DNA of 55,885 nucleotides from the NCBI GenBank assembly GCA_019115165.1, contig DXEB01000061.1, positions 1-55,885 on the forward strand, in the 5' to 3' direction. This stretch comes from Candidatus Anaerotignum merdipullorum. GTDB lineage: Bacteria; Bacillota; Clostridia; Lachnospirales; Anaerotignaceae. Below, one piece after another: positions 1-7,806 of this stretch (its first letter is position 1; each line of letters starts with the position of its first letter). The translations under genes and the position numbers were made by a program. A model generated the notes under the pieces. The model was not told where the DNA came from. It saw only the letters and a list, made by a program, of their open reading frames with translations, and ran no database searches.

Positions 1-167
1 TAAATTTTGGATTGGCGAAGACCAATATGCAAATATCCATTAGGTTCCGGCGGAAAACGAGTATGAATTTTGGTCCATTCGCCTTTCAAATCTTCCTGAA
101 TATAATTATGTATAAAGTTTCCGGTTGCTCCCAAACCATTATGATCCAATGCTTTTTCTTCTGCCAT
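1..167 (-). CDS. glnS: Glutaminyl-tRNA synthetase, N-terminal fragment
   Basis: Charges tRNA-Gln with glutamine in the cytosol (class I synthetase). Only the first 55 codons are in the window. The ATG at 165-167 follows a GGAGGG ribosome site near 178-183. The fragment reads [13 protein letters not shown] and then [13 protein letters not shown], which is the GlnRS/GluRS class I signature; the N-terminal NFIHN segment favours GlnRS. In family members the signature continues HIGHAKS, but here the last codons read HIGLRQS, so the second His of the HIGH motif is missing. Because this lies within 25 bases of the edge, an assembly artefact is as likely as a real change. The gene diverges from the DUF5721 gene. 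Confidence 0.85.
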   Translation of the reverse strand, partial: MAEEKALDHNGLGATGNFIHNYIQEDLKGEWTKIHTRFPPEPNGYLHIGLRQSKI

Positions 168-220
168 CGGGTTTTTCCCTCCTTCGTTTCTTTCCATTTC
201 TGATCCAATTACTGTCTTTC

Positions 221-249
221 ATTATAATATAGCATGCCATCAAACGCAA
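221..249 (-). promoter_or_regulatory. Putative sigma-A promoter of glnS
   Basis: On the minus strand TTGCGT (244-249) and TATAAT (221-226) are separated by 17 bp. The start point would fall near 213, leaving a leader of about 45 nt before the glnS ATG. That is too short for a T-box, and none is seen. Confidence 0.6.
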
Positions 250-300
250 TAAAAATACAGGAATTTTCCTGCTCTCCATCCACTCTTACATACATCGGCA

Positions 301-329
301 TTGTCAATTCATTCAAAAAACTGTATAAT
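301..329 (+). promoter_or_regulatory. Putative sigma-A promoter of the DUF5721 gene
   Basis: TTGTCA (301-306), a 17 bp spacer and a consensus TATAAT (324-329). Transcription would start near 336, so any translation start upstream of that is ruled out. This supports the ATG at 361. Confidence 0.65.
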
Positions 330-360
330 ACTTTCGTTAGAAAAAAGGAGGATGCTGCAT

Positions 361-816
361 ATGCTGGCTTTTACCATACCGGATACCCGGCAATTTATGT
401 CTCTGCTGCTCAAAGGCACCGCTTTTGATGACTTTTGCTTTCGGCAAGGCGAAATCTCTGCATTTACCCATATCGCCATCGATGGCAGACGCAACAAAGC
501 GTATTACGACGAAACACAAACAGAAGATTGGTGCAGCTGGGCGGAAATCAAGCCTTTGGTCTTTCAAGCCGTCAAAGGCAAAAAAACTCCAAAAAGCATG
601 AAGCTGATCCTTTCCCGTCCGAATGCAGAAATCACCGGTTATCCCAACATTTCCGCCGTATTTTGGAATCTGCTGTTTCGAGAAAATACACTGCTATGCA
701 CGCTCTCTGTCACTTCCGACATCTTTTCTTTGGACCGCAGCGGTCAACAACAATGGGAAAACTGGGTTCTTACCTTTTGCCGCGACCACGGCATTGCCAT
801 ACAACGGGCGGATTGA
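361..816 (+). CDS. DUF5721 family protein
   Basis: A 151-residue cytosolic protein of unknown function. I place it in DUF5721, a family typical of Lachnospiraceae, from its overall pattern (IPDTRQFMSLLL near the start, then a mixed alpha/beta body and a C-terminal W-rich helix); this is recall, not a search. GGAGG at 347-351 sits 9 nt before the ATG at 361. An in-frame ATG at 352 is too close to that site. No signal peptide or membrane segment is visible. It is monocistronic, lying between its own promoter and the CIRCE-controlled htpG promoter. Confidence 0.75.
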   Translation: MLAFTIPDTRQFMSLLLKGTAFDDFCFRQGEISAFTHIAIDGRRNKAYYDETQTEDWCSWAEIKPLVFQAVKGKKTPKSMKLILSRPNAEITGYPNISAVFWNLLFRENTLLCTLSVTSDIFSLDRSGQQQWENWVLTFCRDHGIAIQRAD

Positions 817-835
817 ATTGTTTTCCTGCGCTTTG

Positions 836-862
836 TTAGCACTCTTTACAAGCGAGTGCTAA
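836..862 (+). promoter_or_regulatory. CIRCE operator (HrcA binding site)
   Basis: A perfect match to the CIRCE consensus: TTAGCACTC (836-844), 9 bp, GAGTGCTAA (854-862). HrcA binds this inverted repeat and represses heat-shock genes. Here it lies 7 bp upstream of the -35 box of htpG, whereas in groE and dnaK operons it usually overlaps or follows the transcription start. hrcA itself is not in the window. Confidence 0.93.
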
Positions 863-869
863 TTTTTTC

Positions 870-897
870 TTGACTTTTGCCTGCGGCGTGTTACAAT
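870..897 (+). promoter_or_regulatory. Putative sigma-A promoter of htpG
   Basis: TTGACT (870-875), a 16 bp spacer and TACAAT (892-897). It lies immediately downstream of the CIRCE operator and about 55 bp upstream of the htpG ATG. Confidence 0.6.
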
Positions 898-957
898 ATT
901 CTTGATATACATGGTACGCCATGGAGAATTCCATTCAAAATAGGAGGCTGAAACAAG

Positions 958-2982
958 ATGAACGAAACCGGAAATCTTTCTATGAACAGCGAAAATTTCT
1001 TACCCATTATCAAAAAATGGCTCTACACAGACAAGGATATTTTCCTGCGGGAATTGGTATCCAATGCCTGTGATGCTGTTACCAAACTGAAAAAACTCAT
1101 GCTTATGGGAGAAGCAGATCATATCCCTGCCGATGAAACCTTTTTTGTTCGGGTTGTGGTCAATCCGAAAGAAAAAATCCTGCAGATTGTGGACAACGGC
1201 ATTGGCATGACCCATGAGGAAATCAAAAAATACATCAATCAGATCGCCTTTTCCGGCGCCGCAGATTTTTTGGCAAAATACCAGGAAAAAACAGAAGGAG
1301 ATCAGGAAATCATCGGGCACTTTGGTCTGGGTTTTTATTCCGCCTTTATGGTTGCCAATAAAGTGGAAATCGATACCCTGTCTTATCAGCCCGACGCTGC
1401 CGCAGCCAAATGGAGCTGCGCCGACGGGATTGATTACGAAATGACCGACGGCACCCGAACCGAACGAGGCACCACCATTACGCTGTATGTCAGCGAGGAC
1501 GGCGAAGAATTCCTGGATGAAAGCAAGCTGTATGAAACCCTGCAAAAATACTGCGCCTTTATGCCGGTCCCCATTTTTGTAGATGTCATCAGTGAGGAGG
1601 ACGCCCCTGCCGACGAACCGTCCCAGGACAACACCATCCACCTTTCCGCCGAAGAAGCGACCTCCCTCAGCAAGGAGGAGTTGCTGGAGAAAGTCGGCAA
1701 GACAGAGGAAGAATCGGAAGCGGAAGCTGCACCGGAAGAGCCCAAGCCCCTCAACGACCCCTTCCCGCTGTGGCTCAAGCAGCCCAAGGACTGCACCGAG
1801 GAGGAGTACAAAGCCTTTTATCATAAGGTGTTCTTCGATTTGAATGACCCCTTATTCTGGATCCATTTGAATATGGATTATCCGTTCCGTCTGAAAGGAA
1901 TTTTGTACTTCCCCAAACTTGCGGAGCAAATGGACATTGTAGAAGGGCAAATTAAGCTGTATTCCAATCAGGTCTATATCGCGGATAATATCAAAGAAGT
2001 GGTGCCGGAGTTCCTGCTGCTGCTCAAAGGCGTCCTGGACTGCCCGGATATGCCGCTGAATGTTTCCAGAAGCGCCCTGCAAAACGACGGATATGTGGAA
2101 AAAATGAACAGCTACATTACCAAAAAAGTAGCCGATAAGCTCAATCAGCTCTTCAAATCCGACCGTACCGCCTACGAAGGCTTCTGGGACGACATTGGCA
2201 TGTTCTTCAAATATGGCTGCATGCGGGAGGAAAGCCTCTATGACAAAATCAAGGACGCATTGCTGTTCAAAACCACCGACGGCGTATATGAAACCATTTC
2301 AGAATATCTGGAAAAGAACAAGGAAAAGCATGAAAACAAGATTTTCTTTGTCAGCGATGAGAACCAGCAGGCGCAGTATATCCGCATGTTCCGGGAGCAG
2401 GGTCTGGAGGCGGCAATCCTCACCTCTCCGGTGGATAAACCGTTTGTTTCGTTCCTGGAATATAAAAACCCCGGCGTAAAGGTGCAGCGGATTGACGCGG
2501 ATATTGCCGACACCCTGCAGGAAAAAGCAGAAACCGAAGACAGCGAAGCCAAAAAGCAGGCCGATGCCTACGCAGCCACGCAGATGGAAACCCTGTTCCG
2601 CCGCGTTGTGGGCAACGAACAGCTGACGGTCAAAATCGAACCCCTGAAAGCCCAGCACGTTTCCGCCGTGATGCTGCTGAGCGAGGAAAGCCGCCGGATG
2701 CTGGAGATGATGGAAGCTTACGGCAATAACGACATGTACAAAGCCATGTTCGCCCAGGTAAAACCGGAAGAAACCTTGGTCCTGAACAAAAACAACAAGC
2801 TCATTCAATTCCTGCTTGCTTCCGCAGGCAAAGACGCTCCCGACGCAGACAGCGATATGATCTGCCGCCAGGTATACGATCTGGCGCTGATGAGCCACCG
2901 CAGCCTGACCAGCGAGGAAATGACTGCCTTCATCGACCGGAGCAGCCGTATTTTGGAAAAACTGGCGGAATTGGAGCAATAA
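958..2982 (+). CDS. htpG: Molecular chaperone HtpG (Hsp90)
   Basis: ATP-dependent Hsp90 chaperone of 674 residues, acting as a cytosolic dimer on client proteins. The N-terminal GHKL ATPase domain shows FLRELVSNACDA (catalytic Glu about residue 32, Asn 36), DNGIGM near residue 80 and GHFGLGFYSAFMV near 120-130. The middle and C-terminal dimerisation domains follow. Bacterial HtpG is usually about 620-630 residues. The excess here is mainly an acidic Glu/Ala/Pro-rich stretch at about residues 210-265, between the N and middle domains, like the charged linker of eukaryotic Hsp90. GGAGG at 942-946 fixes the start. The CIRCE element predicts HrcA control. A strong terminator follows. Confidence 0.97.
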   Translation: MNETGNLSMNSENFLPIIKKWLYTDKDIFLRELVSNACDAVTKLKKLMLMGEADHIPADETFFVRVVVNPKEKILQIVDNGIGMTHEEIKKYINQIAFSGAADFLAKYQEKTEGDQEIIGHFGLGFYSAFMVANKVEIDTLSYQPDAAAAKWSCADGIDYEMTDGTRTERGTTITLYVSEDGEEFLDESKLYETLQKYCAFMPVPIFVDVISEEDAPADEPSQDNTIHLSAEEATSLSKEELLEKVGKTEEESEAEAAPEEPKPLNDPFPLWLKQPKDCTEEEYKAFYHKVFFDLNDPLFWIHLNMDYPFRLKGILYFPKLAEQMDIVEGQIKLYSNQVYIADNIKEVVPEFLLLLKGVLDCPDMPLNVSRSALQNDGYVEKMNSYITKKVADKLNQLFKSDRTAYEGFWDDIGMFFKYGCMREESLYDKIKDALLFKTTDGVYETISEYLEKNKEKHENKIFFVSDENQQAQYIRMFREQGLEAAILTSPVDKPFVSFLEYKNPGVKVQRIDADIADTLQEKAETEDSEAKKQADAYAATQMETLFRRVVGNEQLTVKIEPLKAQHVSAVMLLSEESRRMLEMMEAYGNNDMYKAMFAQVKPEETLVLNKNNKLIQFLLASAGKDAPDADSDMICRQVYDLALMSHRSLTSEEMTAFIDRSSRILEKLAELEQ

Positions 2983-3000
2983 GATTTCGCATTCGCACAA

Positions 3001-3046
3001 AAACCAGCAAAGCAATGTTTCCAAAAGCATTGCTTGCTGGTTTTTT
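3001..3046 (+). terminator. Rho-independent terminator of htpG
   Basis: Left arm AACCAGCAAAGCAATG (3002-3017) pairs with CATTGCTTGCTGGTT (3028-3042, one bulged base) and is followed by a T tract. Confidence 0.85.
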
Positions 3047-3173
3047 ATTGCATAACATAAAATTCAAAAAATACATCTACCATACACTATTCTAAATTTG
3101 AATGAATTTTATTTATTTTTTATATATTTTAGTTCATTTTACCAAAAAATACAAATATATACACATATTTATA

Positions 3174-3202
3174 TTGCAATGCACTCATAAATATGTTATA
3201 TT
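3174..3202 (+). promoter_or_regulatory. Putative promoter of the first secreted paralogue
   Basis: TTGCAA (3174-3179), 17 bp, TATATT (3197-3202) within a very AT-rich region. The leader before the ATG at 3274 would be about 65 nt. Confidence 0.45.
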
Positions 3203-3273
3203 TTACCTATGGATGGTAGCCGGCACATCATTTATATCAGCAAAATTATGCATTTCAAGAAAGTTGCTTTTTT

Positions 3274-4056
3274 ATGAAAAAACAACTTATCACAACTTTC
3301 ATCTTATCCATCTGCATATCAAGTACGGCTTTTGCACAGGATTACCATGCAACGAATGATTCTTTTGCAGGTTCACCACAAACAAAAGAATTGTGCCAAA
3401 ACAGTACATTTCAGGAAGTAGAACAAATCGATGGATTATATCAGTTCACATTCACAACAAATGAAATGACGGATGAAATGAGGGAAATAGCCGCAAATAG
3501 TATCGCACCTTTACCAGCAAAAGGAACAGGATCTCCTCAAGCATCACCAACTGATGTAAAAGCGCAATCAACCATTATCTTAGCTACAGAAGATGAAAAA
3601 CAAGCGGAAGAATGGATAGATTTGTTAGCAAGCACCGATGATTCTGTCACGGAAAGAGTTTGGGATGATACTTATGGCGTACAAGGCATCCTCACTGTAT
3701 ATTATATTGAAGGTAATTTAATTCCAGGTCTTGATGATGTGGATTGTGTCTTGCTCACCGAAATTGAGGGTGATGTAAATGTTTCAGATTCTGCAATTCA
3801 AATTTTAATGAATCGTGATAATCGCTTGGCTTATGGTTGCAATGACGCACACAACGATACATACGGACAATATGATGATGTAAGAATTTATGAAATTCCA
3901 TTTACAGAATCTATTCCAAATGATTGGTATCCAGCTGATATTGGACAATCTGTTGTACGTGCCGTTGGGGCTGTTTGGGAAATTCCTCTTCGTCGCGGAA
4001 GTACAGAATGGATGTTAACTGTGGAAAATGTTTTATATGGAGATATTACCATCTAA
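3274..4056 (+). CDS. Secreted protein of unknown function, AT-rich paralogue
   Basis: A 260-residue protein with a clear Sec signal peptide (MKKQ, a hydrophobic core, and cleavage likely after TAFA near residue 21). No known domain recognised. It is homologous along its length to the next gene (4169-4915). Shared blocks are TTIILATEDEKQA against TTVILGTDDAAYA, RVWDDTYGVQ followed by LTVYY, and near the C-terminus VW-IPLRRG-TEW-LTV. Codon use is strongly AT-rich, unlike its paralogue, so the two probably have different histories. The ribosome site is weak (AAGAAAG upstream). Likely exported and released or wall-associated; no anchor is seen. Confidence 0.8.
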   Translation: MKKQLITTFILSICISSTAFAQDYHATNDSFAGSPQTKELCQNSTFQEVEQIDGLYQFTFTTNEMTDEMREIAANSIAPLPAKGTGSPQASPTDVKAQSTIILATEDEKQAEEWIDLLASTDDSVTERVWDDTYGVQGILTVYYIEGNLIPGLDDVDCVLLTEIEGDVNVSDSAIQILMNRDNRLAYGCNDAHNDTYGQYDDVRIYEIPFTESIPNDWYPADIGQSVVRAVGAVWEIPLRRGSTEWMLTVENVLYGDITI

Positions 4057-4083
4057 GTATTTTATTTTTAATCATTCCCGTAT

Positions 4084-4128
4084 AAAACGGATGGGATCTG
4101 TCACAGCGGGACGGTTCCCATCCGTTTT
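4084..4128 (+). terminator. Hairpin between the two secreted paralogues
   Basis: A perfect 13 bp inverted repeat, AAAACGGATGGGA (4084-4096) and TCCCATCCGTTTT (4116-4128), with a 19 nt loop. The flanking A4/T4 makes it usable as a terminator on either strand. It suggests the two paralogues are separate transcripts. Confidence 0.65.
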
Positions 4129-4168
4129 CTGACGGACAAACTGACGATTTGAGAAAGCGGGTGATTGG

Positions 4169-4915
4169 ATGAAACCCTTCCTTGCCATCTTTTTCTGCTT
4201 TGCCCTGTCCGCCGGCATACCGGTGCAGGGACAGCCGGCATCTGCCCAACCGAGCGCCGCGGATACAGGCGGTTTTTATACCACCGCCTTTCAGACAGGC
4301 ACCATGACGGATGCCATGCGGGCGTCTGCCGCAGCAAGCCTTGTCTCCCTGCCGCCCCAAACGGCTGCAGCCCTGTCCCCCGACAATGTGAAAGCGCGGA
4401 CAACCGTCATCCTGGGCACTGATGACGCCGCCTATGCCAAAGCATGGGACGCTTCCCTTCCCACGACAGACAACTCCCGGACAAAGCGGGTCTGGGACGA
4501 CACCTACGGCGTGCAGGCCACTCTGACCGTATACTATGTCGACGGGGATCGTCTCCCGGCATCCGACCATACCGACAGCATCCGGATTACCGGCATGGAA
4601 GGCAATCTTCAGATATTCGATCCCACCATTATGGTTCAGATGAATCCAAACCATGTCCTGTCGTACAGCTGTTTCGACCATCATCCGGCAACCTGGGGGC
4701 AGTCTGTCACAACACAGATCCCGTCTGTCCCCTTTGCCCTCCCTGTTGCGCAGGATTGGGTTGCAGCGGATACCAGCCAGGAATGTCTCGGCTCCGTCGG
4801 CGTCGTCTGGCAGATCCCCCTGCGCCGGGGTGATACGGAATGGACGCTGACCGTGGCGCAGCCCCTGCGTGAACCTGCCAACCTGCCGCTTCTGGCATGG
4901 TCGCCTTTGGCGTAA
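4169..4915 (+). CDS. Secreted protein of unknown function, GC-rich paralogue
   Basis: A 248-residue secreted protein with a signal peptide (MKPFLAIFFCFALSAG) and no recognised domain. It matches the preceding gene in order and spacing of conserved blocks: RVWDDTYGVQ near residue 105, LTVYYVDGD, and VWQIPLRRGDTEW near 215. No catalytic motif is apparent. Third positions are strongly G/C, in contrast to the paralogue 110 bp upstream, so this is not a fresh duplication. No strong ribosome site precedes the ATG; GCGGGTG is the nearest candidate. An 81 bp gap leads to the small membrane protein gene, probably in the same operon. Confidence 0.8.
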   Translation: MKPFLAIFFCFALSAGIPVQGQPASAQPSAADTGGFYTTAFQTGTMTDAMRASAAASLVSLPPQTAAALSPDNVKARTTVILGTDDAAYAKAWDASLPTTDNSRTKRVWDDTYGVQATLTVYYVDGDRLPASDHTDSIRITGMEGNLQIFDPTIMVQMNPNHVLSYSCFDHHPATWGQSVTTQIPSVPFALPVAQDWVAADTSQECLGSVGVVWQIPLRRGDTEWTLTVAQPLREPANLPLLAWSPLA

Positions 4916-4996
4916 CATTGTTCTGCGGGGTCTTTCTGTCTCAATCGACTTTCCCAAAAGCCATATCCGGATATTTTTACAGAAAGGAGCATCCTG

Positions 4997-5350
4997 ATGA
5001 AACAAATCCTGATGAATTATCTCTGCCTGCTCTATTGGGTGGTTTTTGCCTCGTTTTATGAGGACATTGCGTGGGGGTTTCCCGTTTACTGGCAATTTCT
5101 CAGCTTCGGGTACCTTCTGGTGCTTGCCATCGCCATGGTCTATCTGATCCGGCAAAAAATTTTCTGGTTCGATGTCACCAATGTCTTTGTTTTCTGGATC
5201 CTCGTCAACATCCGGTACCGTTGGTTCGCGCCTGTGCTGACGCGCATAGATGTCTTCCTTGCATTTTTATTGCTCATTGTCATGGTTTTGGCGCTGATTC
5301 GAAAATTCCAAAACAAACGGCAGTCTCCAAATACCTCCTCTGAGGTTTAA
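4997..5350 (+). CDS. Small membrane protein of unknown function
   Basis: A 117-residue protein with about four hydrophobic segments (residues 4-22, 31-48, 54-70 and 84-105) and a basic C-terminal tail (RKFQNKR). It is rich in Trp, Phe and Tyr. GAAAGGAG lies at a good distance before the ATG. No family recognised. It follows the GC-rich secreted paralogue on the same strand and shares its GC-rich style, so the two may work together or have arrived together. Confidence 0.7.
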   Translation: MKQILMNYLCLLYWVVFASFYEDIAWGFPVYWQFLSFGYLLVLAIAMVYLIRQKIFWFDVTNVFVFWILVNIRYRWFAPVLTRIDVFLAFLLLIVMVLALIRKFQNKRQSPNTSSEV

Positions 5351-5401
5351 CAAAAAAAGGGCGCCCACAGAAGCTCCCACAGATCACCAAATCATCTCCA
5401 A

Positions 5402-5439
5402 ACAGAACAGGCATTGGAATGATCCAGTGCCTGTTCTGT
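5402..5439. terminator. Strong hairpin, possible bidirectional terminator
   Basis: Arms 5402-5418 and 5423-5439 pair over 17 positions (one wobble) around a 4 nt loop. The outer 12 bp, ACAGAACAGGCA against TGCCTGTTCTGT, are perfect. There is no real T run on either side, so classical termination is uncertain. It lies between the convergent genes ending at 5350 and 5573. Confidence 0.45.
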
Positions 5440-5572
5440 AAGATATTTCCTCTTCTTTCCATAGAGAACGGGATGGAGTAGTAAATCCGCCCGCATCCCA
5501 TCCCTGCATATCACTGTCCGTTCCCATTGACAACAGACCTTTTGCGGCAGTTCTTGCCTTCACTTGTCTGCA

Positions 5573-7210
5573 TCAAGCCAATTTCCATCCTGTTGCAGCT
5601 TCCAATTCTGCCTGTTCCACATATGTATACCCATTCACATGATATACCGGAATATCCACTTCATTTCCATCCAGTATCAACCGCCACGCGGATACACTGC
5701 CCACTGACGCCAGCGGCTGCTGTTCCACTTGTGTTCCTGTTGCCGCATACGTTTCCCCGCTGGTCAGATGCACCGTATCAGATGCGCTATCAAACGCTAT
5801 AGAAACTGGGTTCCCTGCTTCCGCCGCCATCAAGGCTGCCTGACGCACACTAATATATACAGCAGGTTCTTGCGTTTTCTCTCGGAAAATCCAAATCTGG
5901 GCAGGTTCCGTATTTTCTCCTATGGAAACACTTACTTGCTCCGCTACACCGTCTTTAGAAAATGTCTTTGTCTCCGCGTTGTACACATAATCCGTAATAT
6001 CGGTATCCACGCCATTTGCATCCGTTGTTACCGTCACAATACCAAAGTCGTTGTCATTGATCACTACAATCTCTCCTTTGTCGGTCATGCAAATCCCTTC
6101 CGCTTTCTCTGCTGTCCAGCCATACGCGCGCAGATCCAACAACAGTTCTTTTTGAGCAAAGCCAATGTCCTGTAATGCTTCTGCCGGTGCGTATTCCAAC
6201 GCACTGCCTTCATAAGTAAGATTCGAAATATCCTCCGCCGTGGAAAGGTCAACACGATAGATACGGTTTGACATCGTACCATCTGCCAGCTTGCCCTGCT
6301 CAATGAGCAGCAATGTATGGTCATCTATGGCGTAAATATCCCCGATTTTGCAGTTTGCCGGTGAACTGTACTGCGACAAATCCACGGGATATGCATACAT
6401 TTTGGTCTCTTTTGTCACCGGATCCAACGCCACGATTCGAGTAAAGCAGGCGGTTTTCTGTGTTTCTCCATTGACATCCAGCACACTCTGCACAGAAGCC
6501 AACACCGTTCCGGATGGCGTTATGGTCAGCCCTTCAAACCCTCTATTAGGAATTCTGTATTGCAAAATCTCCGGCAGACCGTCGCCCGGTGCATATTTTT
6601 CCAATAGGGTTCCATCCGCATCCACTTTCACCAAAAATGGACCATATTCATCGCACAGCCAGAAATTCCCGTCCGCATCCACGGCAATCCCTTCCGTATC
6701 CAAACCGTCTGCATCATAGCCAATTTCATTCATCTCCATATCCAGAGCTTTTTCCCCTGTGGAACCGATCAGTCCTGCTTCCAGTGGCAAACCAGATATT
6801 TCGTTGCCTTGCGCGTCTTTCAGTGTAATTGCTTCCGACACACGAGCACCTTCCGAAGTCACCGTTACAACTCCAATGCTCGGTACAAAATCCGGACAGG
6901 GAAATATTTTTGCCTCATTTGTTGTTCCATTCCTGTCGTAACGCGGTGCATCCGCATTCGGACCTCTGTCTGTCACTGCATAAAACTGCGGATTGCCTTC
7001 TGCATCATATCCACGAAAGGTTACTGCAGAGCCAAATCCCGTCACCAAACCACCTTCAAAATACCCTTCCGCCGAACCGGAAAAGGGTACTTTCAGCGCA
7101 TCTGCCACCTCAACATCATAAGCCGTCGCTTCATATTCTGCTGCAAACACAGGAACACTCTGCAACACAAACATACTGATCAATGCTGTAGAAAACACAC
7201 GTTTTTTCAT
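5573..7210 (-). CDS. Secreted esterase-like activity of phytase family protein
   Basis: A 545-residue exported protein. It has a signal peptide (MKKRVFSTALISMFVLQ, cleavage likely after VFA near 23). It then has a phytase-like beta-propeller domain, about residues 40-440, with family hallmarks AVTDRGPNAD near 78, DTEGIAVDADGNFWLCDEYGPF near 175, NRGFEGLTI near 225 and a late EGICMTDKGEIVVINDND. These resemble the Phytase-like Pfam family (esterase-like activity of phytase); whether the substrate is phytate or another phosphoester is unknown. The last 95 residues (VYISVRQAALMAAEAG onward) look like a copper-amine-oxidase-N type stalk domain, as also seen in the lipoprotein at 39071-40609. GAGGAGG upstream fixes the start. 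Confidence 0.85.
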   Translation of the reverse strand: MKKRVFSTALISMFVLQSVPVFAAEYEATAYDVEVADALKVPFSGSAEGYFEGGLVTGFGSAVTFRGYDAEGNPQFYAVTDRGPNADAPRYDRNGTTNEAKIFPCPDFVPSIGVVTVTSEGARVSEAITLKDAQGNEISGLPLEAGLIGSTGEKALDMEMNEIGYDADGLDTEGIAVDADGNFWLCDEYGPFLVKVDADGTLLEKYAPGDGLPEILQYRIPNRGFEGLTITPSGTVLASVQSVLDVNGETQKTACFTRIVALDPVTKETKMYAYPVDLSQYSSPANCKIGDIYAIDDHTLLLIEQGKLADGTMSNRIYRVDLSTAEDISNLTYEGSALEYAPAEALQDIGFAQKELLLDLRAYGWTAEKAEGICMTDKGEIVVINDNDFGIVTVTTDANGVDTDITDYVYNAETKTFSKDGVAEQVSVSIGENTEPAQIWIFREKTQEPAVYISVRQAALMAAEAGNPVSIAFDSASDTVHLTSGETYAATGTQVEQQPLASVGSVSAWRLILDGNEVDIPVYHVNGYTYVEQAELEAATGWKLA

Positions 7211-7806
7211 TTCTGATATCCTCCTCTTTTTCTAATCAATCTTATTGAATCATATTTACATCAGAAACAAATGAATATGTTGTAAAATTCCCGTGAAATT
7301 CTTCTGTATTCTGACCGTTCTCAATCAGATATCAAACCCTTTCCTTGCATCCAGTCCTCTCACCCAACTTGCTATACTTTGTTCGCATGTCAGTACTTTT
7401 TGAAACTTAATACCTGTCCTTTCCCTGTTTGCTATATGCATCACCACACATCTCGGTGCTCCATTTTCTTTCCACGTTTACTATGGATGCTCTAAAGAGC
7501 GGCTTTGTCTAAGCGGAATTTTAGTTTGGCTCTTTTTTCTGTGCCTGATATGCACAACAAAACATCTTTCCCCGCCTATTGCTCGTTCAGTTCCCTTCCA
7601 AACGTCACCTACTTTGTTTCTCTAACATGCACGATTTTGTTTTGACACATCATTCGGTTTTCTCCTTTCGAAGAAACAAGAGCAGATCCCCGATGGAACC
7701 TGCTCTCATTCGCTCTGTTGTATTTGATTGTTCTCTTGGCACAATCCAAACACATCCAGCGCTTACAATCCTTAGATATTTCTACTTTTCTGCCGCTGCC
7801 ATTGCT
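7211..7806. other. Intergenic stretch, no gene found
   Basis: About 600 bp between the phytase-like gene start and the end of exonuclease III. Neither strand has an open frame with a ribosome site and plausible composition. The part next to 7210 must hold the promoter of the phytase-like gene, but no confident -35/-10 pair was found. Confidence 0.5.

Noticed and set aside
1000..1824. Long minus-strand frame of about 270 codons opposite htpG
   Set aside because: It is the antisense shadow of a clearly real gene, rich in Phe/Leu/Gly, with no ribosome site.
4046..5155. 369-codon minus-strand frame opposite the GC-rich secreted gene
   Set aside because: Arg/Gly/Cys-rich artefact of high GC on that gene; the plus strand shows a signal peptide and a paralogue.
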